Shown: positions 22,231 through 35,200 of the stretch, one piece after another
Position numbering within the stretch: the stretch's first letter is position 1
How the letters are laid out: each line of letters begins with the position of its first letter
Assembly (NCBI RefSeq): GCF_000002075.1
Contig: NW_004797776.1
Coordinates: forward strand, 46,320 to 110,319
Origin: Aplysia californica
Lineage: Eukaryota; Mollusca; Gastropoda; Aplysiida; Aplysiidae
DNA: 64,000 nt
Reading direction: 5' to 3'
Made by a program: the position numbers and the translations under genes
Notes under the pieces: model-generated
What the model saw: only the letters and a program-made list of their open reading frames with translations
What the model was told of the DNA's origin: nothing
Database searches by the model: none

Positions 22231-22322
22231 TGGGGCGGGGGGGGGGGGGGGGGGCATCACGAGGATTTGATCTCCCATCCTTCTACCCCTCTCACATATA
22301 TACACATACACTCAATCATGTG

Positions 22323-22333
22323 TATGCACACGC

Positions 22334-22371
<38 letters not shown>

Positions 22372-22376
22372 ACACC
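22323..22376. repeat. (CA)n microsatellite
   Basis: CACG/CACA repeats, preceded by a long G run at 22236-22254. Confidence 0.9.
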
Positions 22377-23166
22377 AAGTCCTTATTACGGGAAGGGGTG
22401 AAGCTGTTACATCGGAAAGTGCAACATAGGCAGGGTCAGCTGTAAATGGAGCCGATTCTCAGTCGCAGTGTTTGCACTTGAAGGGAGGTTGTGTTGCTCT
22501 TGGTGAGAGGGTGTGAACTGCACTCCTGTCCTGTACTGTAAGTCTAGTAGTGTATTTTAAAAAAACCCTCAAACAGCTATTGTGAGGGAATTGAACAAGA
22601 GAAAATGGATGCACCCCACTGAATTTACTGTACATAGGCCATTCTCATTGTTCACACTGTTTTGGAAACATCAAAAAATCTTTTTGCAGACAATATTTTT
22701 CAATGAAGGTTGCTGTTGAAGGAAAAGGTTATTATGCTCTTAACTAGGGTAGGCACCACGACTCGCACCCCCCCCCCCCCCTTCCCAAATCGTGATTTGC
22801 GATTGCTACGACAGTGCGCGTTTGATGTTTGCAAGCGTTTGACGAAATGACTGTCTCCATTCAACCTTGTGGATTTAGGGTGCACGACATGACTGCACGG
22901 TGTGATTTAACCAATTCAATACAGCTACACCACTGTCAAACTTTCAGGAGCTTGTGATTCAATTTCATTTCTACTTAAAATATTCTGTAGTCTAGTTATA
23001 TAATACATTTTTGCTTTTTCAGGGTTTTTTCTGTTCCAAATCTGTAGGGTAACAACTGATTTCCAAGAAAATATTAGCACTGCGATGTTCATAAATTTGT
23101 CCTTCTTACAGATACTGTCGCCCTTGAAAAAAGAGCTGGGTTGGATGGAGTGTGGTATTTATTCTC

Positions 23167-23262
23167 ATGGCGACTTCATTTAGGCGAGACGTGTCCATCA
23201 ACTTAGGACTTTACAGCGATACTCTTGGAGATGTGCCGAAGAAGAGGCAATCCCTTTTACGA
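23167..23262 (+). CDS. MAN1B1: MAN1B1 exon 1 (start, cytosolic tail)
   Basis: ATG at 23167 follows an acceptor-like CTTACAG at 23105-23111, so a 5' UTR exon may lie upstream. It codes [20 protein letters not shown], then [12 protein letters not shown], and ends at GTAAGT in phase 0. The piece [13 protein letters not shown] matches the position and character of RDFISVTLSFGESYD in human MAN1B1. This start is preferred because the residues up to SLQR fit the human tail. Confidence 0.85.
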
Positions 23263-26200
23263 GTAAGTTCCTCTCAGTTTGAGCTAAAATTTGTAGACTT
23301 TACTTAAGTGATGTCTGCTACATTATGATTTTGTAATCACTTGCTTGGAGATGTACTGTTTGTTTTTGAATGCATGTATTTTTTTCAAATGTTGAATTAT
23401 ATTGGAATTGTCTAGTCTTTCTACCTTTGATTTATACGTAATAAACTGAAATAACTCATTGTTAACTTGGGCACTGTTTACTAAAAGTGGCAAAACGAGA
23501 AAAAAGTAAATGCAATTATATTGCATAAAATCGCTAGCCGCGTGATTCAACCGTCTAAGTGCCATGACAAATTTTACAGAAGATAAAAACTGTTTTTTAT
23601 TTCTTTGAATACGCACCTGTGAATCTGAAATTCAGATATGTATGTGATATATGAAGTAGGACAATGGTATGTAACCAGTTTTTATTTCTAATTGCTATGT
23701 TACATAAAAGTTACTGCACTAAGGTGTTTGAGGCCTACCTAAATCTGCGTGATTCAACCACCTAAGTGACAGTATGGCGTCTACACGTTTGAATCACATT
23801 AATCAAAGCCATTCGACGAGCGCCAGTGGTCGCTTGGGCGTTTGAATTATGAACAGAAGCAAATGATAACAGTTTTAAGAGTGATTATGAACCTTTTCAA
23901 TTTTGTTTCACATTTATTTTATGCACACCAAATGAAAAAAATCAAGCAAGTAGCATTTAAGATTAGCAAAATAATCATAGTTTGCTTGAAAGACAAAGTG
24001 AATCGATACAAGTAACATGAAATTAATTTACATTCTTCCAAACTTGTATTGTCTTTATATAAGTAAAGACATAAATATTTAAAACCAAACAAATGCGTTG
24101 TATATTCTGGTCTTGTTTTTTGTTTGTTTTTTTAAACACCTCCTCCTCCCTGCCCCAGCCTCTCGAGCCTTTTAAAATCTAACCATAGAAGGAAATATTG
24201 TAGTAAACTTCACTAACAAAACTGAAATATTCTTGTTATTAATATTATAAATTAGTTGGTTCGTTGACTCCTAGTGTTTCAGATTATCATAGAAAGAATT
24301 ATGATCTTTGGGAATCACGCTTTTGAGTTCCTGTAGGTGGTTGTATTTTGATTGGTGAATTTTGAAACTATCCGAATACAGTGGGATTGGAGCTTCTGGA
24401 GCAGAATTGTTTTGTCCTCTTGGAGTGGGTAAAAAGCCCATTCATACTCATGGTTTGATTTATACTGAATGCTTCTGTCTGATGTGTATTGAAGACAACG
24501 AATGTTTGAAACGATGGGATCGCCTTTGCTGCGGCCAGGTCTGATAATTTTGTACTCTATGGTTTTGGGGGAAAAAAAAGAATGATCCAAAAGTCAAACA
24601 TGGAAGGGGATGGATTTTGTCTTACTTTCTTTAAAACATTCACATACACTCCATGGGCACATAGATCAGAATGTTTTTCAGTGACCTTTCGGTTAAACTG
24701 TGTGTGCTGTCCACTTCAATTTGTGTGTGTCCTTTTTCGAGGTATTAATGCTCAACTACTTTGTTTTGTCTTATACAAAAGTCGCTGATGGCATTCGACA
24801 GGGTAGCGTTGTGGTTCTAATGCGTACAACCATCACTGTATATAATGAATTTGTCATATTTGTCAACGTGCTCTTCCAAGAAGTTTATGACACAAGAAGA
24901 GAATTCATCTGCTGTCAGCGCTCCTTCTCCTTTGTGCCAAATGTAACACTTTGCATCTTTGGTGACCAAATTAACTGTTGTGAAGTTATGGAAACTTAAT
25001 TTAGTCTTGTAGTGTAAATCAGATGTTTTCAAGGCGGGCGCTGACAGGACATCTTCGAAGTCCATGCACACTATACATAACCTTGTCCCATCCACTGGAT
25101 TTTGTGCTTATTTTTAATAGGATTCCTTCTCCTGCCTTTCTCAATTGTTTTTATGTTTCGACATACTTTTCCCATTCTTCTTGACACAAGTTTCCTTCCC
25201 TATATATGCGAAACACATACATCGCATTGATCATTTCGGGGTGCATACAACGACAGGTTGCTCTTTTGAAACATCTCCCTGAAAGTTGACTGGGACACTG
25301 CATACCGATTTTGCTCTTCACATTTTCTTTGATACTCCTTATAAAGATCTGCAATGCTTTGAAAGTGTGATTCAAGGTAAAGTGTGCCTGTATTCTGTCT
25401 GCCATAATGGGAAGGCATTTTGTTAAGTTTATCAAACAAACCCTTCTCTAGAAAATGTTTGTCGTATTCTGCTCTCTGGTAATATGACAACCGTGGAGCT
25501 CCCGTGTCCGAGTCATGTGAGCCCTCTTTGCAGCAATAAATAAATCACTGAGTGAGGGCAGCTGTATTAAAAAAACATTGTTTTGTTAAACAGGGAGAAC
25601 GTCATTGGAGATTCATTTCAAATGAAACTGTAGAGTCAAAGGCCTACTTTGGGAATCTGATGACCCTCTCCTGCGTTTCACAGGAATTTGATGCATAGGC
25701 TCCATAAGTATTCAAACATTGCTTCTCTATCCTCGTTTGTTAATTCTCAACATCATTTTGTTGAAATAGATTTACATGAGCATGGTTCTTTCATTTCACG
25801 AGCAGCAACAGCAGTAGCCGTACCTGTGTTGCCAGATGCATCTTCTGCAGGAGGAGTTGTTGGACTTTGGGAAGAATAATGTACCTCGTTGGCTGTGTAC
25901 TGAGGTTCTGCATTAGAAGTAACAGGATCGTTGGCAGTGTACTGGGGTTCTGGATCTGAAGTAACATTCTTTGCCATATCGACAGACCGAAGGGCTAGAA
26001 CCCAAATGGCCGCTGGATCGGAAAAGTAAAGTAAAAGTAAAGTATCTGAAGTAACAGGATCAAGATTCAAGAATGATACATATGGCACACACACAGCAAA
26101 AAGCACTCACTTTAAGTGAAACAAGATTTGTGTAAATCTCAATTTAGAGAGCTATACCCCAATCCCAAAGTGATATTGACCTATAGGTGTACTCTACTCG

Positions 26201-29200
26201 AAACTCAATGATCCTTAACTAGCTGTCAATCACAGACAGTTTGAAATTCATTGGTCAGTAGTTTTTGCAACAATTCACAGGCTTGGTCAAGTCTGCTTTA
26301 AAATTTCCTTTGATGTCATCTCTCAAAATCACAACCCAACCTAGATGCGAATTGATTACTCAAACTGTCTAGACAAAAATTTCTGGTAATAGGTAGGTGT
26401 AGGAGTCGAGGTGACACTTTTCTTTGTTGTTACCCCTCAGTGCGCCTCGACAAAGGCCACAGTCGCATGGGTCGGTCCGCCTACGTGACAGGTGAACACC
26501 TCACAAGCCTTTGAATCACGTAAAATTTTCGAACTTGTGGACGTGGGCTATTTATTTACTGAAGGATTAAAACGCTTTGCAATAATCTTTCAAACTTGGG
26601 ATTTTAACATAAGATGTATCTGAGGTTATACCACGTGAAGGGATAAAAAAGTGATTTTCGAAAATTTTGTCACTTAGACGGTTGAATCATGCGGCTAGCG
26701 ATATATAATGTTACTACTTAGAATTGTTCCTACATTTGAAGTCACTGAAGAAAGATCTTTTAAAAATTGTAAATTCTTTAAGAGTAATAAGATTTTTTTT
26801 AAAATTACAGTACTTAAATCAAAATATAATTTTTCAGGAAAATTAGAGATATCGTCTGACAAAAGTGATGAAAGTGAAACAATGATGCGATATCACAATG
26901 TACTGGAAGAACATGACATTGATACGATGTGCTCATACTTCAAATGAATCTATTATTTTATTCTCTTTTTTTTGGAATATTTGCAAATTCCAAGATCAAG
27001 ATGGAAATGGTCTTTCAAAAGGCAGAGCTTCAATATAGAAGGATGGAGAGAAAGCAGAAATAATACACCAATGTAAATATAATTTTTCTAGCTGGGTTTC
27101 CTGTTCGATGATCGGACTCAAAAGAATCGATCGTCAAGTCATTGTGGGAGCAATGCATGCAATCTTTGTGAACGGAAGTCTCACTAGTTTACAATGGCGT
27201 CTTACGAGATGGACTTTCACAAGATTAGATCTAAACGAAACTAATGAAAAACTGAAAATTAAACTACAGTGACTTCAGACTCCTCAGTAAAACTGTGCAC
27301 CCTTTAAATGATTCTGACCTGTAGATTTTTTCAAATTCGAAAGTCAAGCAGTTCCAAAGTTTTAGGCGGCCAAAATGACGTACTTTCACAAATATTAATA
27401 TGTATCTATAGATAATTGGACCTTCCCAAAACAACCGGCCCTTTTCAAGGGGTAAAGTGGTCATCTTACACAGATTGTTCTCTTGGACTGTGTCAATATA
27501 TATTAAGGAAAAAATGCAATGGGAGGAAGTGGTTGTTTGTACTGGTCATTGCCTTGGACAGGTTGTCTTTCGAGCAGGTTTGACTGTAGGCTATAATGTC
27601 ATGTCTATATGTGTCACGACGCATGGAATCAGGCGCTCGTCAATTTTTGGGCATGAGGAGTTATTGGTATTACTTGGAAGCTGATTTATCTGCCTTGCTT
27701 CCAATGAAATAAATATCCATCTATCTTGAACAGAACTCAAGATAATTGCGACTGAAGGAAGGGAGGTCGCCTGGTGAAATTAGTGAGAAAATGGCCGCCA
27801 AAGTTTGGTAACATCAATAGCTAAAGTCTTTGAAAACTGAAAAATGGCATACGTGTATTTGGTGTCTTTAATCAGTGTCTTTCAGTAAAATTCACATGAA
27901 AATGTGTTTTGATATGAACATGAAAGAGGTCAAGCCAAAAAATAGAAATTCGATAAAAATTTCCAATTTGGTGGAAAAATGCCTGTTTCTCCAATTCTAT
28001 TATTTTAACGAGCGCCAGATTTCACCACGCTGCCTCACATATTTATTGACATTCATGTGTTATTCTTCCCTCAGAGTGGTTTCACTTGCCACCAATGAAC
28101 AGTGAGTAGATTAATTATCAAGGCCTGATTTTTTTTCGAGGAAGGGGAAGGATTTCATTCTTTCATTTTTTTATATGTCATTTGTAAAAAGCTGTTCTCA
28201 AGATTTTTTACAATGCAGATCTATGATCAAGATGATTTTTCTTTCTATCTATTCCTATTAGTCATGGAGGAGGTTGTCAAGCTTACAGCGTTTGATCTGT
28301 GGAGTCTTGTTCATTTGCACAGTCATCATCATCTTTTATGCTCTCCCGAGTAGAACATCAGCCCCTGCCAAAAGCATACAGGAGGACAAGGAGCGGCTTC
28401 TACCAGTTGACTCTATTCCTGATCCGGACCAAAACTCGATAGTTGATGATCATGAGAAAAATCTGCAAGTTTTGAAGGAAAAGGTACCTGCAGCTGGGGG
28501 TTTTAATTCTTAATAATAATAACAATTTAAATAGCATTTGTATATTTGGCATATCCTCGCTCAATAGCAAGCTCTATGCGCTTTACACTGTATTATTACC
28601 CCAGCAGACAATAGACCTCTCAGAAATATTACCCCTTCCTGGGAAGCATACAGTGCATGCAGCTGATTAAGGGCTCAAACATTAACAAACTGACAAGATC
28701 TTTCACTGTCTATAGCTGGGTAACCATTCCCACCTGGGTGAAGTGAGGGAATTCATGTATAGTGCTTTTCCCAAGGACAAAACATTGGGCCCCTAATAGG
28801 ATTTGAACCCTCGACCTTACGGTAAACTAACCACTAGGCCGACACCACCGACTTTGGATGGCTGTTTTCCTTTGTTGCAAAATGTAATTGTATGTGCACA
28901 CTCGATATCGCAAGTTCAGGCCCGTGGTAGATTTACAATGTTGCATCAACTTAGGTTTATTATACCACTATCATTTTCAGTGGTCATTTTTACCGATTAC
29001 CAATGATTATTTCAGCTGAGTTACCCGAAGAGCATATGATCTAGTATATTTCCTAAGAATGCAACATCGGTTGGAAAGAGGAATCGTTTTATTTGCAAGT
29101 CGAATGTCTTCCCAGCAATGTTTTATTTGCAAGTCGAATGTCTTCCCAGCAACATTTTATTTGCAAGTCGAATGTCTTCCCAGCAATGTTTTATTTGCAA

Positions 29201-32200
29201 GTCGAATGTCTTCCCACATGGCCAGGACTAGGAGACCATTTGTCATTCTCATCAGTGTACACTGTTTCTTTCTTTTCTATAGGCAAGGGAAGACATTGCT
29301 AAAGATCAACAAAAGCAAGAGGAGGGTAACAGAGAGCAGATGGTGAGACACAAAGGAATTTGAGTGTGTGTAGCTATGTGTTGTATTCTGTGTACACTGG
29401 TGGCTCAGCTTGTCATCGCTGTGGCTTTTTTGTGTAGAAGGATGTCGACGGTCCCTCTGCAGTGTCTGTCTGTCTTGTTTTTTATGTGGTTGCTGAAGTA
29501 TCGTCACTTTATCCTTGTGATTCATGTTTCGCAAACAAGCAAGCAATCATGTATTTCCTGTACTGTCACCTTTGAAGTTTAGTTTCTGAACAGATTCAGA
29601 AATATAAAAAAAAATAGCTTAACACTAACATACCATTGGCTACTTTAGTTGCCAGGCCGTAGTATGCGCTCACTACCACTGAGCATTTTTTACTTTATGA
29701 GCCTTCGGTACTGTAAGTGTTAAAGCAGTTATATTTCTTGTGAAAAGTTTGCAAAGTCGACTACAGATGAGTTGGTGTCATCAAGGGAATGAAAGAAAGA
29801 TTTACTCATCCGAAGTTTTTCTTAAAACATAATCAAGGTGCATAACAAAATATTTTCTTCTGCTCATAATTTTAATTTTTGTAGGCTGCTGCCGTAAAAA
29901 TGGTGGCAACAGGAAAGGTTACTGAGCAATATTTATTCACTCATGTCATTAATCACTGTATGCTCTCGCATATGTGTGTGAGAGAGTGAGAGAGGGGGGG
30001 GGGGGAGTGGGTGCAAGCATCCACTGATGGCAAATACTAACAATACATGTGTACTAACATATACCTCTACGAAGAACTCACTCTATCACTGCAGCTGATT
30101 ATGTTGTATTCCTGAGGACGGTAGTACTATCACTTTTTTTACACGGCTGGTTGGAGGGTGCCACTGGCAGGTCCTACTTCTTTACTTTTCCTCTGTTGTT
30201 TCTGTCTGTCTGTTTAACCTTTTCCCAGCACTAAATGACCATTATTGTGTCGATGTGCTTCTTTTTTACTCAAACAATTTCATTTTTTGATATGTCCTGT
30301 TTTCTCACTATGTACAATGTCCGTTATAAACCAGCTTTAAATTACTGAAATCCCTTGAAATGTGAATATTATTCGCGGAAAGAAAGTTTTACACTGACAC
30401 ATTTTCGACATAGCTTTTAAAGAGTTAAAATTCTAACTAGGACTCCAGACTTCAGAAAGTAAAAGTCATGCTCAGTTGCAATCAAGAGTACATTTTCAAC
30501 CGAGCATGTCATTCCAAAGTTTTACTGTATTACTCATTGTCTTGCGGTGCACCATACCATTTGGCATTGGCAGGAGGGGAAGCAATGACGGACATGGTTA
30601 TTGCTTCGTTACATCAAATGTACTCCTGCTCTTGCACTCTCCTCACTGTTTCATTGAGGTAATAAATAATAATAATAATAGATAGCATTTGTATAGCGCA
30701 TATCCCCGCTCAACAGCAGGGTCTATGCACTTTACACTATATTATTACCCCAGCAGACCATAGAACACTCCGAAACATTCTCAGCTTCCCGGGAAGCATA
30801 CAGTGCGAGCAGCCAATTAAGCGCTCAAACACTAACAAACTGACAAGATCTTTCGCTGTCTATAGCCGGGTACCCATTCCCACCTGGGTGAAGTGAGGAA
30901 AATTCGTGTAAAGTGCCTTTCCCAAGGACACAACGTCGGGCCCTTGACGGGATTCGAACCCGCGACCTTACGGTTGCGAGGTATAATGTAGGCATATTAT
31001 TGCGCGTTGATCAGCTCTACATAGCTGTGTTTTTTATTTTAAGTATCACTAGTGTAACATGTGGGAAAAAAATCAATACAACTGTTGTATACAATACTTG
31101 CACTTGCAGTGGGGGAATTCAACTTTACCGTTTGACTTTAACAAATGTAAAGAAGAAGAGATGCTGGGACCTGAGAAAAAAGATCAACTTTATCGGAAGA
31201 TCAGCTCAAGCGAGTTCAACACAAGTGGAGTCGACTGTAGTATGCACAGATAGTTGGTGGATATCCCATGGTCTGACCCTACTTCTGTTCTATACTGTTG
31301 AAGTCTTACTACCTTTCAAGCAACGATGCTGAAGATTCAGTTTTTGTCACAGGCTGTGTGTGCCATCATAAATAGTACAAAAAAGTATACCCCTGGCAGT
31401 AAAGTAAGGCATGAGATTTTCCCTTTTTGTCCTGTAGGATATGTCCTTTCAGTTGTTCTTTCAGCTTAAAAGAGGCACTGTACACTGTACTGTGGCGACC
31501 AGCAATGGTGTGTTTTGTAATATTGTCATTATTGGTGTTACATTATGTTTTATATGTGGTTTATGAAACATTATTGTTTTATACATAGTAGGCTATGAAA
31601 CATCATTGTTTTATGCATAGTAGGCTGGAGGGCACGGCACCACTGGTAGATACTACTTCTTTACATTCCCTCTGTTTTTTTGTCTGTCTGTCTTACTTTT
31701 TCCCAGCACTAAATGACCATTATTGTGTCGAGGTGCTTCTCTTTACTCAAACAAACATTTTTTTATACTGACATTGTATATAAATTACTAGCTGGGTACC
31801 CGTTCGATGAACGGACTCAAAAGAATCGATCATAAAATCATTATGGAGTCAGTGCACACTGCTTGTGAACGGAAGCCTTACTTGTTTACAATGGCGTCTT
31901 GAAAGATGAACTTTCCCAAGATTAGTTCTAAAGGAGACTAATGATAAACTGAAAATTAAACCACAATGACTTCAGACTCCTTAATATAACTGTGCATCCT
32001 TTAAATGATTCTGAGCCATCGTTAATTTTTTCAAATTGGAAAGATATGTGGTTCAGAAGTTTTAGGTGATCAAAGTGACGAAATTTCACAAATATTATAT
32101 TATATATATAGATGACCCACATTACTCATATAGATATCGGCCGTGTAGTGTAAGACTCCACCATGTGCTATTTTGAAAAGTGACGTATGATAGAGCATTA

Positions 32201-35200
32201 CACTGAGCAGTCAAAATCTAACCAAAAATTAATACAGTTGGATGTATCATAGGTCAGTTGTTGTTTTGTTGTTTTTTTTTGTTTTTTTTTTTGGGGGGGG
32301 GGGGTTCCTGAAGTCACAGATTCTAATGTCTCACTTTAGCACTCAATCTAATAATTGCTTTGTGTTCTACCAAAAGTATGATAAAGTTTGTTATGTCAAA
32401 TTTTTTAAGATGATGTTTAACCCTCTAGTGCCCACAGTGCCATATCTGGCACATGTCAAATAACCAGCTTCAGGGGAAACAGTAATTAATTTTTGTTATG
32501 TTCGGTAATTTCATGAGGTAGGTAACTGGAGAATCATCCTCTGAGTGCCCCTGGGTGATTTTTTTCTGCAATAATTTCCCCTTTCAACTTCCTGTTTTTT
32601 ACCACCACTTGTGCTTGAAACAGACAACCGCACCCACTCTTCTTCCGTCTATCACCATCAACCGTCAGGTACATAATTTTGTCAATTTTTCCTAATAAAT
32701 GTTTTGAAACAAAGTAGATTTGTGAAGCGTGCTGACGAAATGAGTTACTTCTCGCAATCCACAAACGGAAATATTGGCCAAAAGTCCACATTATAGGGTC
32801 CAATTAGTAGATTTCTATTGATGCCACATTCTTTTTGTATAACGTGTCTTTTATTATTCTACACTTATAAATTGTAAAAACTTCACCCAGTAGCGTGATG
32901 TATCTATTTCCATAAGGCTTGGATCCGAGAAGTAACTCATTTTGTCAGCACGCTTCACATTTAGATATTATCACCTTCAAATTCCATGTTCAACATTTAC
33001 ATTTTGATTTATGGGGATGTTTTTAGGTATGGTCTAAATATGGCACACTGGGCAGCCCTGGACGTTTTTGTGTGCCAGATGTGGAACATTGGGCATTTGA
33101 GTCCTGATTTTTATCACATAGCCCTGTTTCAATGTAAAATGTCAAAAAGTTCAAGTTGACTGGAAAAATAAAAAAGCAGATTGACTTCATTTCAGTGTAA
33201 ATACATACAGTAAACAGCCTTTAGACTGTATGAAAGGGTTCATAAAGTTATTTTTCTCTATACAAGTGTATTAGTACAAACTGTGAAACACACACTACCG
33301 GTACTTAATTTTTTTCTTGAAACGATTGCATTTTGTCAGCAATGAGACTCATGATGACAGCACAAGCAATGGTCGTGTATGGAAACTCCGTCCGTGGATC
33401 AATGATCTAAAATCCAATTTCAAAAAGATTATTCCGTGTAAGCATCAGTTTGTTCATGAAATTATGGTATCTTTCAAAGGTCGGTGTAGTCTGAAACAAT
33501 GCATTCGGAAAATACCCTACAAATGAGGTTTCAAGTTGTGGGCTTGTTGCGGAAGTGAAGGCACTCTGCACGACTTTGATGTGTATCAAGATTCAAATGG
33601 AGTTCATACTCGTAGATCTGAACTAGGCATGGGAGGGGATGTTGTCATGGACATGGTGAAGAACTTGGAGGATGGAAAGAATTACAAAATGTTTGCCGAC
33701 AACCACTTTTCGAGCGTAAACATGGTGAAACAGTGGAAGGAAAAAGGACTGCAATAAGTGGGAACTGTCCATGAAAACCTCTTGAAAGGTTGAAGGCAGA
33801 GTCTAGTGGATGCTGACTCCAATATCGTCGTCGTTCGATGGTATGACAACAAGAAAGTGGATGTCATTTCGTCATATGTTGGACCAGAATCTGTTGAGAA
33901 TGTTACCAGGTGGGACAAAAGACTGAAGGAAAAACTGCAGTGAATTGCTTTGCTGTAATTCGCACGTACAACAAACACATGGGAGGGGTAGATTTATTTG
34001 ATTGTCTCACCGCTCTCTGCAAAGCAAAAGTCAAGACTCGAAATTGGTACATTTATTTGTTCTACGACACAATCAACATGGTGGTAGTCACCAGTTGGCT
34101 GAGATATCGTCGTCACTGCAGGATGCTTCAGCAGTCCCCAGTCAAGCTATGTGACTTCCATGAGTCGATTGCTGACAGTCAGGTTTCCGTCGGAAAGTTG
34201 CCAGGACGATCTGTAGCTGGGAGTCCTCAGTTTCTCTCACACTCTAGCACTCAAGAGAAGTCCCCAACTGTTGACTCACAGCTCCATCGCATGGATCGTC
34301 TTCCTCTCCATGCCGACCGGCAACGATGCAAACGCCCCAGATGTGACTCAAGGACCTACATCATGTGTAAGGAAGTGTATGGTTCATCTCTGTCTGAACA
34401 AGGAGCGAAACTGTTTTGAAGAATTCCACCCAAGAAAAACAAGATATATTTGTTCAACGCTACCCAGTGTGACATATCTGGCACATAATACCCAAATGCC
34501 CAATGTGCCATATATGGCACGGTCTGTAACTTTTTAAATACAAGTTTTAGATGAAAGAAACTTTCAAATTTGGTTATTGTACTTCCTTTTGAACATGTTC
34601 TGTGAAAATGAAATTTTTCTGTCAATGATTTCTATACCTGGGCACTAGAGGGTTAAGAAATGCAGATGTCAAAATAAAAGTTATATCAGAATGAAGTTTT
34701 TTATGGCACAAGTAGGAGTCTTGTCAGTACAGAATTCTTCAAACCCAGATATTTGTCATCCTGTGAAAGTGAAGGCATAGCTTCTTTTTTCTTCCTCATT
34801 TGAGGGACAGATTTTTTTAAAGGAATGACAAATAAAATTTGTGTACTAAATTTAGAGATTTTATACAGCTTTTATCCATTTAATGTTTTATATTTCTTGG
34901 CCAAAATCTATTCAAACCTTGGGAAATAAGTGCTTATACATTGAGCCTTTCACTTTAAAATTCCTCATGGCTGTTGGTATATGATTATTTTTTCTTAAAG
35001 CATGATGGCCGTCTACAAGGAATCAGTCCCAGCCTTGTAAGTAATAGTGTGTGGAACCATCTTGCAAAACAGTCAGCTCAAGACGCAGTGCCATTCCTAA
35101 GTCAAACTCTTCTGGCAGATCCGAAGAGGGTACAAACACAGGTCAAACATTCAACTTTTCCCTCTTGGTGTAGGTGAAAGGTCACACCCTTATCCTTTTT

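Larger units (their letters stand above)
32421..34652 (+). mobile_element. piggyBac element with TTAA target duplication, inactive
   Basis: TTAA flanks both sides (32417-32420 and 34653-34656). Ends are inverted: CCCTCTAGTGCCCA and TGGGCACTAGAGGG. Inner palindromes (GTGCCATATCTGGCAC type) lie near both ends (32441, 34470, 34506). It carries a broken transposase on the plus strand and a nested MITE (32722-32958). It lies in a MAN1B1 intron. Confidence 0.92.
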
